Assembly: GCA_016207545.1 (NCBI GenBank)
Contig: JACQPO010000084.1
Location: 1 to 5,448, forward strand
Direction: 5' to 3'
Length of the DNA stretch: 5,448 nt
Source: Methanobacteriota archaeon
Lineage (GTDB): Archaea; Thermoplasmatota; Thermoplasmata; RBG-16-68-12; EA-27
A program made the position numbers and the translations under genes. A model generated the notes under the pieces. That model saw nothing but the letters and a program-made list of their open reading frames with translations. It was not told where the DNA came from and searched no databases. Below are positions 1-5,330 of this stretch, in pieces (within the stretch, counting starts at the first letter, position 1; every line of letters begins with the position of its first letter).

Positions 1-3000
1 GGGAGAGGCGGACCTGCTGCGTGTACTCCGCGACCCGGTCGTATCGCCCGAGCGCCACTTCGTCCTGCGCCCGTTTCAACAGGTCCTCCGTCGCCTCCGT
101 GTCCCCGCCGAGGGAGGCCGCCCGTAGAAGTTCCGCTCGGAGGACGTGGACCTCCGCCTCGAGTTCCCCGAACCGGCGGAGCCGCTTGGAGTCCTCCACG
201 ATGTCGTCGATGACCTTGTGGTACTCGATCGCCTCGACGTACCGGCCCTCGCGGATCGCGTCCGCCGCGTTCGCGAGCACCATGTCGGCCCGGCGGATGT
301 CGAGGCCTGTCTTCTTCGCCACCTCCACGTTTTGGCGGCTCTTCTCAATCAGGTCGGCCGCGGCCACTCGAAGCCCTTCGCGCAGGGTCTCCGCGATCGC
401 CTCCGTGTCCGCGAGGACGTTGTGAACGTCCTGGTATCGCTTTTCCGCGAGCGCTTGCTCCGCCTGCGTCAGGGCTTCGTCCGCGCCCTCGACGCCGATG
501 TCCGCGCGGTGCAAGTCGTCCAGGGTGACCCGCAGGCGGTCGATTTTCTGCCGCGCGGTCTCGAGCCGCATCCGCTCCGCCCGCGCCTCCTCCTCGGACT
601 TCAGCCGGAGCGCCGTGTCCGCCCGCTGTTTCGCGGTGTTCGCGGCCTCGACCGCGTCGTCCAACTTGCCCTTTTCGAGGAAGCCCTGCGCGTTCTGGAT
701 GAGGACCCGCGCGTCGGCCACGTCGATCCCCGCCTGCTCCGCGGCCTCCACGGACTCGCGGGCTTTCGAGAGGATGAACCGCGCAGCGGCGACGAGTTCC
801 GCGCGCATCTCGCGGGCGGTCTCCTCGAGGTCCAGGAGCAACGCGTCGACCCGCTCGAAGTCGCGTGTCTGCAGCGCCTTCTCCGCCGCCAGGAGGGCCT
901 CGTCGGCCCCTTGGATGTCAATGTTCGCGCGCCGCAGCTCCTCGATCATGCGGCGGACGCGGACGAACCGCTCGGACGCCTTCTTCGCCCGCTCCATCTC
1001 CTTCCGCTGGACCTCCGCGGCCCGCTCCTCCTTCGCGTGTTCGATCGTCTCGTCGAGCGCCCGGATTGCCTCGATCGCCTCGTGGTAGTGCTCCGCGCGG
1101 ACCGCCTCGTCCGCCCGCAGCAAGACCGCCTCCATCTCCGGGGTCATGAGACTTTGGGCCCGGGCTTCGAGCACGTTTCGCTTGAGTCGCGCGAGCGCCT
1201 CTTCCGCCTTCTGCCGGAGCTCGCTCCGCAGCCCCTCCACGATTCGCTCGGTCGCCTCGAGGTGAGACTCGGTCTCCTCAATCCGTTTCGCGTCGAGCGC
1301 CTGCCGGGCGTTGTTCATGAAGTCGCGCGCGGTGGCAACGTCCACGCCGATTCCGGCGAGATACTCGAGGTTCGCGGCCAACAGGTCGATCCGCTCCCGG
1401 GCGCGACGCACGCGGTCCGCGACGGACCGCATCGCCTCGACGTCCCGCTTCGACTCCTCCTCGAAGTGCTTCCTCCACGCGGAATCCGCCCGCACCTGCG
1501 CGATGCGGCCGAACTCGAGCGCCTCGTACACCTTGCCGTCCGCGAGCGCCTGCTCCGCGCTGCCGAGCACGCGGGCCGCGTCGGGCACCTCGAGGTTCGC
1601 CGCCTGCGCCCGCTGCACCGCGGCCTTCGCCTTCGCAATCGTGTCGGCGGCCGTCGCGCGCAGGGATTCCATGAGCTGGCCCGTGAGTTCCTCAAGCTCC
1701 GCGATTGGCGGTTCCGCCTCGTCGTAACGGCCTGCGTCGAGCGCGCCGATCGCGTTCGCGATGATCTCGTCCGAGTTGGCGACGTCGATGTCCCCGCGCC
1801 TGAGCTCGAGCAATCCGAAGCGGACGTTTCCGAGTCGTTTCGTGAGGTCCTTGAGCCGGGTCGCGTCCCCGAGCGTGAGGCGGGCCTTCACGAGGGAGTC
1901 GACGTCGACCGCCTGGCCGCTCGCGAGCATCGACTCGACGTCTTCGATGAGGGTACGGATCTGCGCGGGGTCCACCGCGCCGGAGCCCGCGGCCGCGTGG
2001 ACGATGTTCTGGACCGTGTCGATGACGATTTCCTGGCGCCGCGCGTCCCGCGCGTCGTCCGCGGCCCGCCGGCACCGCGCCGCGAGCCGACCACACTTCT
2101 CAAAGTCGCGCGCCTCGAGCGCGGCGGTCGCCTCCGCGAGGAACGTTTCCGCCTCCATCGGGTCCGCCCCGATCGTCTTCAGCTCCGCGATGTCCGTCGT
2201 GAGCTGGCCGAGCGTGCCCTGCAAGCGTCGGGTGATGATCGCGTCTCGGATCGCGTCCCGGGCGTCCCGCACGGAGTCCCGCACCCGTCGGTATTCCCGT
2301 GCCTCGAGCGCCGTCCGCGCTTCCCCGAGGATGCCGGCCGGACTCGCCATGTCCGTGCCTCGCCGTTCCTCCCGGATGGTCGCCTTCTCCGCGCGCTCCA
2401 CGAGGAGTTCCGCGGCGCGGTAGCGCTTCGCCTCCGCGACGGCCTCCTTCGTCGCCTTCGCCTTCGCCTGCGCCTCCGCGAAGAGGTTCGCCTTCAACGC
2501 CTTGCGCGCTTCCGCCAATAGATGGCGCGCGTCCGCCAGGTCCGCGCCCGACTTGCGCGCGAGCTCGATCGTGTGGTCCGCGCCGTCGACGATCTTCGCG
2601 TATCGTGAGAATTTCCGCGCGTTGTCCGCGGCCTCCTTGGCCTTTGCCGCGGCGTCGCGCGCGGCGTCGAACGCCTTCGCCCGGAGCGCCTCCCGCGCCT
2701 TCGCGAGCGCCTCCTGGGCGGCGGTCACGTCCGCCCCGCGCTCCTTCGCGTACTTGATTGCCTTCTCCGCGGACTTCAACAGCGACTGTTGGGACTTCGC
2801 CCGGCGCTCCTCCTGCGCGCGGACGGAGGCCTTCCGGAGCCACGTGTCCGCGGCCCGGATCTCTCCCGCCGCCACTCGTTTCGCCGCCTCGTCGAGCGCC
2901 TTCTCCGCCGCGGTCGTGTCCGCGCCGCCCTGCTTCGTCGCCTGGACGGCCTCCTGCGCTTTCGACAAGTCTGCCTGCAACCGGGCCCGCGTCTTCGCAA

Positions 3001-3283
3001 TCGTCACCGCCCGCCGCGCGGCCTGCGCGTACGCGAGCGCGGGGCCCGGGTGCCGCTCCCGGTTCGCGGCGTCCGCCTTGTCCAAGAGCCGCTGCGCCGT
3101 GGGCGCGTCCACGCCCGTCGCGCGCACGAGGCCGATTTCCTTGCGGGCGCCCTCGAGCGCCCGGGTCGCCTGCGCGGCCGCGCCCTTGGCCTTGTTGAAC
3201 GAAAACCTCGCGGGGGTTCCGCAGGCGAGGCAGGCTCGCGCTCCGTCGCCGAGAGGGGCATCGCAGGCTGGGCAGAGGGGCAT
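1..3283 (-). CDS. Large zinc-ribbon, helical-repeat protein (partial, C-terminus beyond the left edge)
   Basis: 1094 codons are visible without a stop, and the frame is still open at the left edge. The ATG at 3281-3283 is the first ATG after the upstream in-frame stop at 3347-3349. It is followed directly by a zinc ribbon, C4-P-A-C7, ten residues, then C18-L-A-C21, which supports this start. A GAGG lies seven bases upstream. From about residue 51 the protein is rich in Ala, Glu, Arg, Lys and Leu, with a recurring unit: Gly-x-Asp turn, helix ending ALxxxxY, then a second long helix. The Asp-equivalent residues are at 59, 122, 185, 248, 311, 374, 438, 500, 565, 648, 713, 789, 854, 930, 995 and 1061. 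Apart from the ribbon, the only cysteines I found are C397 and C404. I see no Walker motif, signal peptide or membrane helix, so it is probably cytosolic. The architecture suggests an elongated scaffold of coiled-coil or TPR-like hairpins, with the ribbon binding a partner or nucleic acid. I do not recognise the family, and the function is unknown. Confidence 0.88.
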   Translation of the reverse strand, partial: MPLCPACDAPLGDGARACLACGTPARFSFNKAKGAAAQATRALEGARKEIGLVRATGVDAPTAQRLLDKADAANRERHPGPALAYAQAARRAVTIAKTRARLQADLSKAQEAVQATKQGGADTTAAEKALDEAAKRVAAGEIRAADTWLRKASVRAQEERRAKSQQSLLKSAEKAIKYAKERGADVTAAQEALAKAREALRAKAFDAARDAAAKAKEAADNARKFSRYAKIVDGADHTIELARKSGADLADARHLLAEARKALKANLFAEAQAKAKATKEAVAEAKRYRAAELLVERAEKATIREERRGTDMASPAGILGEARTALEAREYRRVRDSVRDARDAIRDAIITRRLQGTLGQLTTDIAELKTIGADPMEAETFLAEATAALEARDFEKCGRLAARCRRAADDARDARRQEIVIDTVQNIVHAAAGSGAVDPAQIRTLIEDVESMLASGQAVDVDSLVKARLTLGDATRLKDLTKRLGNVRFGLLELRRGDIDVANSDEIIANAIGALDAGRYDEAEPPIAELEELTGQLMESLRATAADTIAKAKAAVQRAQAANLEVPDAARVLGSAEQALADGKVYEALEFGRIAQVRADSAWRKHFEEESKRDVEAMRSVADRVRRARERIDLLAANLEYLAGIGVDVATARDFMNNARQALDAKRIEETESHLEATERIVEGLRSELRQKAEEALARLKRNVLEARAQSLMTPEMEAVLLRADEAVRAEHYHEAIEAIRALDETIEHAKEERAAEVQRKEMERAKKASERFVRVRRMIEELRRANIDIQGADEALLAAEKALQTRDFERVDALLLDLEETAREMRAELVAAARFILSKARESVEAAEQAGIDVADARVLIQNAQGFLEKGKLDDAVEAANTAKQRADTALRLKSEEEARAERMRLETARQKIDRLRVTLDDLHRADIGVEGADEALTQAEQALAEKRYQDVHNVLADTEAIAETLREGLRVAAADLIEKSRQNVEVAKKTGLDIRRADMVLANAADAIREGRYVEAIEYHKVIDDIVEDSKRLRRFGELEAEVHVLRAELLRAASLGGDTEATEDLLKRAQDEVALGRYDRVAEYTQQVRLS
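2..1366 (-). repeat. C-terminal block of 141-residue double repeats
   Basis: This covers residues 640-1094 of the same protein. The turn positions 648, 713, 789, 854, 930 and 995 alternate by 65 and 76 residues, so every second unit is 141 residues away (648 to 789 to 930; 713 to 854 to 995). Alternate units resemble each other most. Units at 789 and 930 share NIDIQGADEALLAAEKAL versus DIGVEGADEALTQAEQAL. Units at 854 and 995 share AGIDVADARVL versus TGLDIRRADMVL. The block therefore grew by duplicating a two-unit module, unlike the single 63-residue units upstream. It continues off the left edge. Confidence 0.75.
1784..3133 (-). repeat. N-terminal block of 63-residue protein repeats
   Basis: This covers residues 51-500 of the large protein. 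Successive Gly-x-Asp turns (GVD, GAD, GAD, GAD, GTD, GAD at residues 57-59, 120-122, 183-185, 246-248, 309-311 and 372-374) are exactly 63 residues apart, followed by 64 and 62. Each turn leads into a helix of the form xxAxxxLxxAxxAL, a short break with a basic or acidic and an aromatic residue (for example AKAFDAA, ANLFAEA, AREYRRV, ARDFEKC), and a second helix. Sixty-three residues equals nine heptads, so a regular coiled-coil or helical-bundle stack is plausible. The repeat is strong in protein sequence but diverged in DNA, which argues for an old duplication series held by selection. Confidence 0.8.
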
Positions 3284-3290
3284 GAGGGCG

Positions 3291-3294
3291 CCTC
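3291..3294 (-). promoter_or_regulatory. Possible Shine-Dalgarno site of the large repeat protein
   Basis: GAGG on the minus strand ends seven bases before the ATG at 3283, the normal spacing. It is the only gene in the window with a plausible Shine-Dalgarno match, and it supports the chosen start. Four bases can occur by chance in DNA this GC-rich. Confidence 0.35.
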
Positions 3295-3310
3295 GGAATT
3301 CCCTACGCTC

Positions 3311-3353
3311 TTATTTGAGGGGTTGCCCGCGATTTCCGTAAATCTGCTATAAA
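3311..3353 (-). promoter_or_regulatory. TATA boxes for the large repeat protein
   Basis: On the minus strand, TTTATA (plus 3348-3353) is a good archaeal box A. It would start transcription near 3325 and leave a leader of about 40 bases. A second A/T-rich stretch, CAAATAAG, overlaps plus 3310-3317 and is centred about 31 bases before the ATG, which would give a nearly leaderless transcript. The sequence does not decide between them. The GAGG near the ATG favours the upstream box with a leader. Neither has a convincing purine-rich BRE. Confidence 0.42.
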
Positions 3354-3436
3354 GGCGCGCGCGTCCTTATCAGAGCCGATAGCCGACCGACGGGGTCGCT
3401 CCGCGCGACGCGTCGTCCGCCCGTCCGGCGCGCGTT

Positions 3437-3450
3437 GGGAAATCTTAATC
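3437..3450 (+). promoter_or_regulatory. BRE/TATA promoter of the PRC-barrel gene
   Basis: GGGAAA (3437-3442, BRE-like) runs into TCTTAATC (3443-3450, TATA-like), the only A/T-rich stretch in the 120 bases before the gene. Its centre lies about 30 bases before the ATG at 3476, so transcription should start within a few bases of the start codon and the mRNA would be leaderless or nearly so. No Shine-Dalgarno is seen. The rest of 3354-3436 is GC-rich and I see no gene or RNA in it. Confidence 0.5.
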
Positions 3451-3475
3451 CGCAAGCCCCCTTTGGGTCCGCCCG

Positions 3476-3883
3476 ATGCCCATCCGGGGTGCCCACGGAC
3501 TCATCGGCCGCCAGGTCGTCGACTCCGAGGGCGTGGAGCTTGGTTACGTGGCGTCGGAGGACGACCGGTTCCTGACGATCGCGGAGGGCCCCCTCGGGAA
3601 GCTGCGGCTCGGGCGCCGGTTCATCGCCTCCGCGGGGGACCGCATCGTCCTCCGCGGGGCGAGCCGGGACCTGTTCGCGGGCCTGAACGTCGTGGACAAC
3701 CTCGGCGAGTTCGTGGGCGTCGTGCGCGACACGATGGAGACGGAGGACGTGCTCGACAGCCTGCTCGTGGAGGACGAGGGCGGCGAGATGCTCTCCGTCC
3801 TGCTCGAGGACATCCGGGCGATCGACGAGTGGATCGACCTCGAGCTTTCCGCGGAGCAGGTGTACGAGAAACAAGAGGGCTAG
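3476..3883 (+). CDS. Small PRC-barrel-like protein with two half repeats
   Basis: The product has 135 residues and is acidic, with no membrane segment or signal. It contains two copies of a PRC-barrel-type motif: GRQVVDSEGVELGYV at residues 11-25 and GLNVVDNLGEFVGVV at 69-83, 58 residues apart. Both have the family pattern of Gly, hydrophobic-hydrophobic-Asp, a Gly-containing turn, then a Gly-hydrophobic beta strand. Each is followed by further alternating hydrophobic strands (LTIAEGPLGKLRLG; DSLLVEDEGGEMLSVL). PRC barrels occur in RimM, in photosynthetic reaction centre H subunits and in many small archaeal proteins, some of which (CdpB type) help organise FtsZ-based cell division. A binding or assembly role is therefore likely, and a division role is only a possibility. 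The ATG is supported by the promoter 30 bases upstream. The stop shares CTAG with the convergent gene. Confidence 0.82.
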   Translation: MPIRGAHGLIGRQVVDSEGVELGYVASEDDRFLTIAEGPLGKLRLGRRFIASAGDRIVLRGASRDLFAGLNVVDNLGEFVGVVRDTMETEDVLDSLLVEDEGGEMLSVLLEDIRAIDEWIDLELSAEQVYEKQEG

Positions 3884-4050
3884 CTCGACGCCGGCGGGGC
3901 GAGGAGCACGACCGCGAAGCCGAGCCACACGAGGGCGAGGATCGTCAGCAGGATCGTCCCGTAGTTCCACACCATGTTCGTGACGAGGAGGGCCAGCGGC
4001 GCGACGACGCCGACCAGGACTGGAAGGGCTCTCGACAGACGCTCACCCAT
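3880..4050 (-). CDS. Small two-helix membrane protein (56 aa)
   Basis: The predicted protein has two hydrophobic helices, about residues 9-27 (PVLVGVVAPLALLVTNMVW) and 31-51 (a Leu/Val/Ile-rich run ending VVLLAPP), joined by a tight NYG turn. It has a basic start (MGERLSR) and a short C-terminal tail, APPASS, and looks like a membrane hairpin with a cytoplasmic N-terminus. I do not recognise the family. An in-frame ATG nine codons earlier (4077) falls inside the TATA box, so the start at 4050, 29 bases from the box centre, is preferred. It is convergent with the PRC-barrel gene, with both stop codons inside CTAG at 3880-3883, and divergent from the exporter. A well-formed promoter and clean helix pattern make it a likely real small gene. 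Confidence 0.68.
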   Translation of the reverse strand: MGERLSRALPVLVGVVAPLALLVTNMVWNYGTILLTILALVWLGFAVVLLAPPASS

Positions 4051-4055
4051 CGGGA

Positions 4056-4073
4056 GGCGCCGAAAGGGGCGCC
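4056..4073. repeat. GGCGCC inverted repeat in a 5' region
   Basis: GGCGCC (4056-4061), a six-base loop GAAAGG, and GGCGCC (4068-4073) form a perfect 6 bp stem. It sits between the TATA box and the start of the minus-strand membrane-protein gene, and upstream of the exporter. It could be an operator or chance in GC-rich DNA. If the minus-strand transcript is leaderless, the hairpin is not in the mRNA, which leaves a DNA-binding role or none. Confidence 0.3.
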
Positions 4074-4074
4074 G

Positions 4075-4089
4075 CATAAATAGGTTTCC
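4075..4089 (-). promoter_or_regulatory. BRE/TATA promoter between the membrane protein and the exporter
   Basis: On the minus strand the sequence reads GGAAACC (BRE-like, plus 4083-4089) then TATTTATG (TATA-like, plus 4075-4082). The box centre is 29 bases before the minus-strand ATG at 4050, predicting a leaderless transcript. The BRE is on the correct side for the minus strand. On the plus strand the same box reads CATAAATA, 20 bases before the GTG at 4099 and 29 before the GTG at 4108, but its upstream flank is GCGCC rather than purine-rich. No other TATA-like stretch is present for the exporter. Confidence 0.6.
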
Positions 4090-4098
4090 GACCCGTTC

Positions 4099-4722
4099 GT
4101 GGCCCTCGTGGTCCTCGACGCGCTCGCCGGAATTGGGGCGGGCGCCCTGCTGGGGCTGTCGATCGCCGCGCCGCCCGGTCCCATGAACGCGCTCATCGCG
4201 ACGAACACGGTGACCTCGAACCGGGTCTCGGGGTCCCTCACGGGGCTGGGCGCGATGACCGCGGACGCGCTGTTCCTGGCGGTGATGGTCGCCGTCGGCT
4301 CCGTCGTCCCCGTCGCCCACACCGTTCGGGTCGCGATTTTCCTCCTCGGGGCCGCCGTGATGGCCTTCCTGGCGGTGCGCACGTACGGCTCCCTTCGCCG
4401 CGAGGTCCGGGTCGAAGCCGGGGGACCGAAGTCCGCCGCCAACGCGTACGGGTCCGGCCTCTTCCTCGGCCTCACGAATCCGTTTCAGATCCTGTGGTGG
4501 CTCACCGCGGGACTCGCGTTCATGCGCCAGATCGGCCCCGCGGTCGTCCTTGGCTTCTTCCTCGGAATCGCGGCGTGGATCGTCCTGTTCCCCGCGAGCC
4601 TCGACCTCGCGAGCCGCCGGTGGCGGGGCGCCTACCGCGCGATCCTCGTGGTCTCCCTCGTCGTGCTCGTAGCGTTCGCAGCGTACCTCGTCGTCCTCGC
4701 GGGTGCGAGCGCGCTAGAATGA
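4099..4722 (+). CDS. LysE/RhtB-family amino-acid or metabolite exporter
   Basis: 207 residues, the usual length for LysE/RhtB/CadD-type exporters, with six hydrophobic segments at about residues 7-30, 47-71, 75-95, 118-141, 145-167 and 180-203. Family marks are the GLSIAAPPGPMNALI stretch at the end of helix 1 (residues 19-33), GLGAMTAD at 49-56 and TNPFQILWW at 126-134, which matches the NPK-type motif of the family. These proteins sit in the cytoplasmic membrane and export amino acids or related small molecules by proton antiport. The substrate cannot be read from sequence. The start is GTG. The second GTG at 4108, three codons in, lies 29 bases from the TATA centre and is an equally good candidate; the ATG at 4183 would cut into helix 1. 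No Shine-Dalgarno is seen. Divergent from the small membrane protein. Confidence 0.87.
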   Translation: MALVVLDALAGIGAGALLGLSIAAPPGPMNALIATNTVTSNRVSGSLTGLGAMTADALFLAVMVAVGSVVPVAHTVRVAIFLLGAAVMAFLAVRTYGSLRREVRVEAGGPKSAANAYGSGLFLGLTNPFQILWWLTAGLAFMRQIGPAVVLGFFLGIAAWIVLFPASLDLASRRWRGAYRAILVVSLVVLVAFAAYLVVLAGASALE

Positions 4723-4738
4723 CGCCCCCAAGGCGAGG

Positions 4739-4770
4739 ATTCCGGTGCAGATCCCACCCGGTCCACTCTT
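4739..4770 (+). repeat. Left direct repeat: tRNA 3'-end-like (possibly tRNA-Ala) fragment
   Basis: This pairs with 5331-5362: 30 of 32 positions match (differences at 4743 and 4747), with an exact 23-base core at 4748-4770. Bases 4748-4765 can be read as tRNA positions 56-73: part of the T-loop, T-stem CCCAC, acceptor strand CCGGTCC and discriminator A. U at position 70 is what a G3:U70 tRNA-Ala would show. No CCA is encoded, as is common in archaea. Five more shared bases, CTCTT, follow the tRNA end. The 5' part of any tRNA is absent, and position 58, normally A, is G. This fits an attachment-site fragment better than a gene. Confidence 0.6.
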
Positions 4771-4799
4771 CTCCCCGATGGGACATCCCTATTGCATGC

Positions 4800-4813
4800 T
4801 ATAGGAACCTATA
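4800..4813. promoter_or_regulatory. Inverted repeat overlapping the TATA box: likely autoregulatory operator
   Basis: TATAGG-AA-CCTATA is a perfect 6+6 inverted repeat with a two-base spacer. It covers the BRE and the first half of the TATA box. A second nested pair, GCTAT (4798-4802) and ATAGC (4814-4818), is centred on the same region. Type II antitoxins usually repress their own operon by binding such a palindrome, and binding here would block TBP and TFB directly. The role is inferred from position and symmetry. Confidence 0.5.
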
Positions 4814-4816
4814 ATA
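4804..4816 (+). promoter_or_regulatory. BRE/TATA promoter of the toxin-antitoxin operon
   Basis: GGAACC (4804-4809, BRE-like) is followed by TATAATA (4810-4816). The TATA centre at 4813 is 27 bases before the GTG at 4840, so transcription should begin at or next to the start codon. This is the main reason for choosing GTG 4840 over the upstream in-frame TTG at 4792, which would place the TATA box inside the gene. Confidence 0.68.
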
Positions 4817-4839
4817 GCGCCCTCCGCCATTCCCCCGTC

Positions 4840-5061
4840 GTGGCGGCAACCACGATTCAGCTTAGCAAGGATATGAAGAAGACTCTCGAAGGGATGAAGC
4901 TACATCCCCGCGAGACTTACGAGGAAGTCCTCGAAAGGCTGATCGAGGATCTCCGTGAACTGAACCAACAAACCAAGAAGGAAATCGAGCAGGCCATCCG
5001 GGAGATTAAGGCGGGGAAGTTCAAGACCCATGACCAGCTGAAGGCCGATCTGGGCTTTTGA
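4840..5061 (+). CDS. Type II antitoxin, RelB/VapB-like (73 aa, GTG start)
   Basis: The N-terminus, MAATTIQLSKDMKKTLEGMKLHPRETYEEVLERLIEDL, has a beta strand with alternating residues (TTIQLS) and two helices, as in ribbon-helix-helix-type archaeal antitoxins whose typical pattern is TTIQLxxxxKxxLxxxKxHPRETYxxVIxRLxED. The remainder is a long charged helix (about residues 35-55) and a tail, KFKTHDQLKADLGF, of the kind that wraps the toxin in RelB-like proteins. It should neutralise the downstream toxin and repress the operon by binding the palindrome at 4800-4813. The GTG start is chosen because it lies 27 bases from the TATA centre and the conserved domain begins right after it. The stop TGA overlaps the toxin ATG by one base, so the two are probably translationally coupled. 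GC is much lower than in neighbouring genes, suggesting acquisition. Confidence 0.83.
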   Translation: MAATTIQLSKDMKKTLEGMKLHPRETYEEVLERLIEDLRELNQQTKKEIEQAIREIKAGKFKTHDQLKADLGF

Positions 5062-5315
5062 TGGTCTTCGAAATCATCTGGTCCGATTCGGCCATCCGCC
5101 AGCTGAAGAAACTTGATCGAACCGTTGCTCGCCGAATCTTCGACAAGGTGGGACAACTCGCGGAGAATCCTCACCGCTTCGTGCAGAAGCTCGTCGACGC
5201 GCCGTACTACCGACTTCGAGTCGGGGACTACCGCGTCATACTAGACATCCAAGACGACCTCCTGCGAATCTTGGTTCTCAAGGTCGGGGCGAGAGACTCA
5301 ATCTACGATCGTTGA
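5061..5315 (+). CDS. relE: RelE/ParE-family toxin (probable ribosome-dependent mRNA interferase)
   Basis: 84 residues, normal for the family. It begins MVFEIIWSDSAIRQLKKLDRTVARRIFDKV, the standard first strand plus helix with the A..QL.KLD pattern, continues with a second helix to GQLAENP, and then has the YYRLRVGDYRVILDI core (residues 49-63) and LRILVLKVGARDSIYDR at the end. Basic residues in the core (R51, R53, R58), R78 and the C-terminal Y82 correspond to positions used by RelE enzymes to cut mRNA in the ribosomal A site. ParE relatives, which act on gyrase, lack these residues, so RelE-type activity is more likely. The ATG overlaps the antitoxin stop (TGATG), and an alternative TTG one codon upstream is less likely. 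It should be active only when the antitoxin is degraded. No terminator is visible after the stop. Confidence 0.86.
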   Translation: MVFEIIWSDSAIRQLKKLDRTVARRIFDKVGQLAENPHRFVQKLVDAPYYRLRVGDYRVILDIQDDLLRILVLKVGARDSIYDR

Positions 5316-5330
5316 AAGCATGGGGAAGGT

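Noticed and set aside
146..2521. A 791-codon open frame on the plus strand, opposite the large repeat protein
   Set aside because: Its product is a low-complexity Arg/Leu/Val/Asp mixture without domains, and it is the mirror of repeated GC-rich Ala, Glu and Arg codons on the other strand. The minus-strand frame has a zinc ribbon, regular repeats and a promoter, so the plus frame is a by-product of composition.
2..3133. A CRISPR-like array, suggested by many recurring short GC-rich words
   Set aside because: The recurrences are in-frame codons of protein repeats (for example GCCTCG, GCGAGC), with no fixed repeat and spacer structure at the DNA level.
2502..3352. Plus-strand open frames of 146-279 codons, rich in Ser, Ala, Arg and Pro
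   Set aside because: They overlap each other and the repeat protein, have skewed composition with no recognisable fold, and end inside its promoter region.
3347..3970. A 207-codon minus-strand frame opposite the PRC-barrel gene
   Set aside because: It is Arg/Pro/His-rich without a domain, begins inside the small membrane-protein gene and ends within the TATA box of the repeat protein.
3880..4475. Longer minus-strand frames (146 and 176 codons) extending over the exporter
   Set aside because: The upstream parts are antisense to a well-supported LysE-type gene and are Arg-rich. Only the last 56 codons of the first frame look like a protein and have their own promoter.
4792..4839. An upstream TTG start for the antitoxin, adding 16 residues
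   Set aside because: It would put the BRE/TATA element and the palindrome inside the coding region, and the added residues lie outside the family domain.
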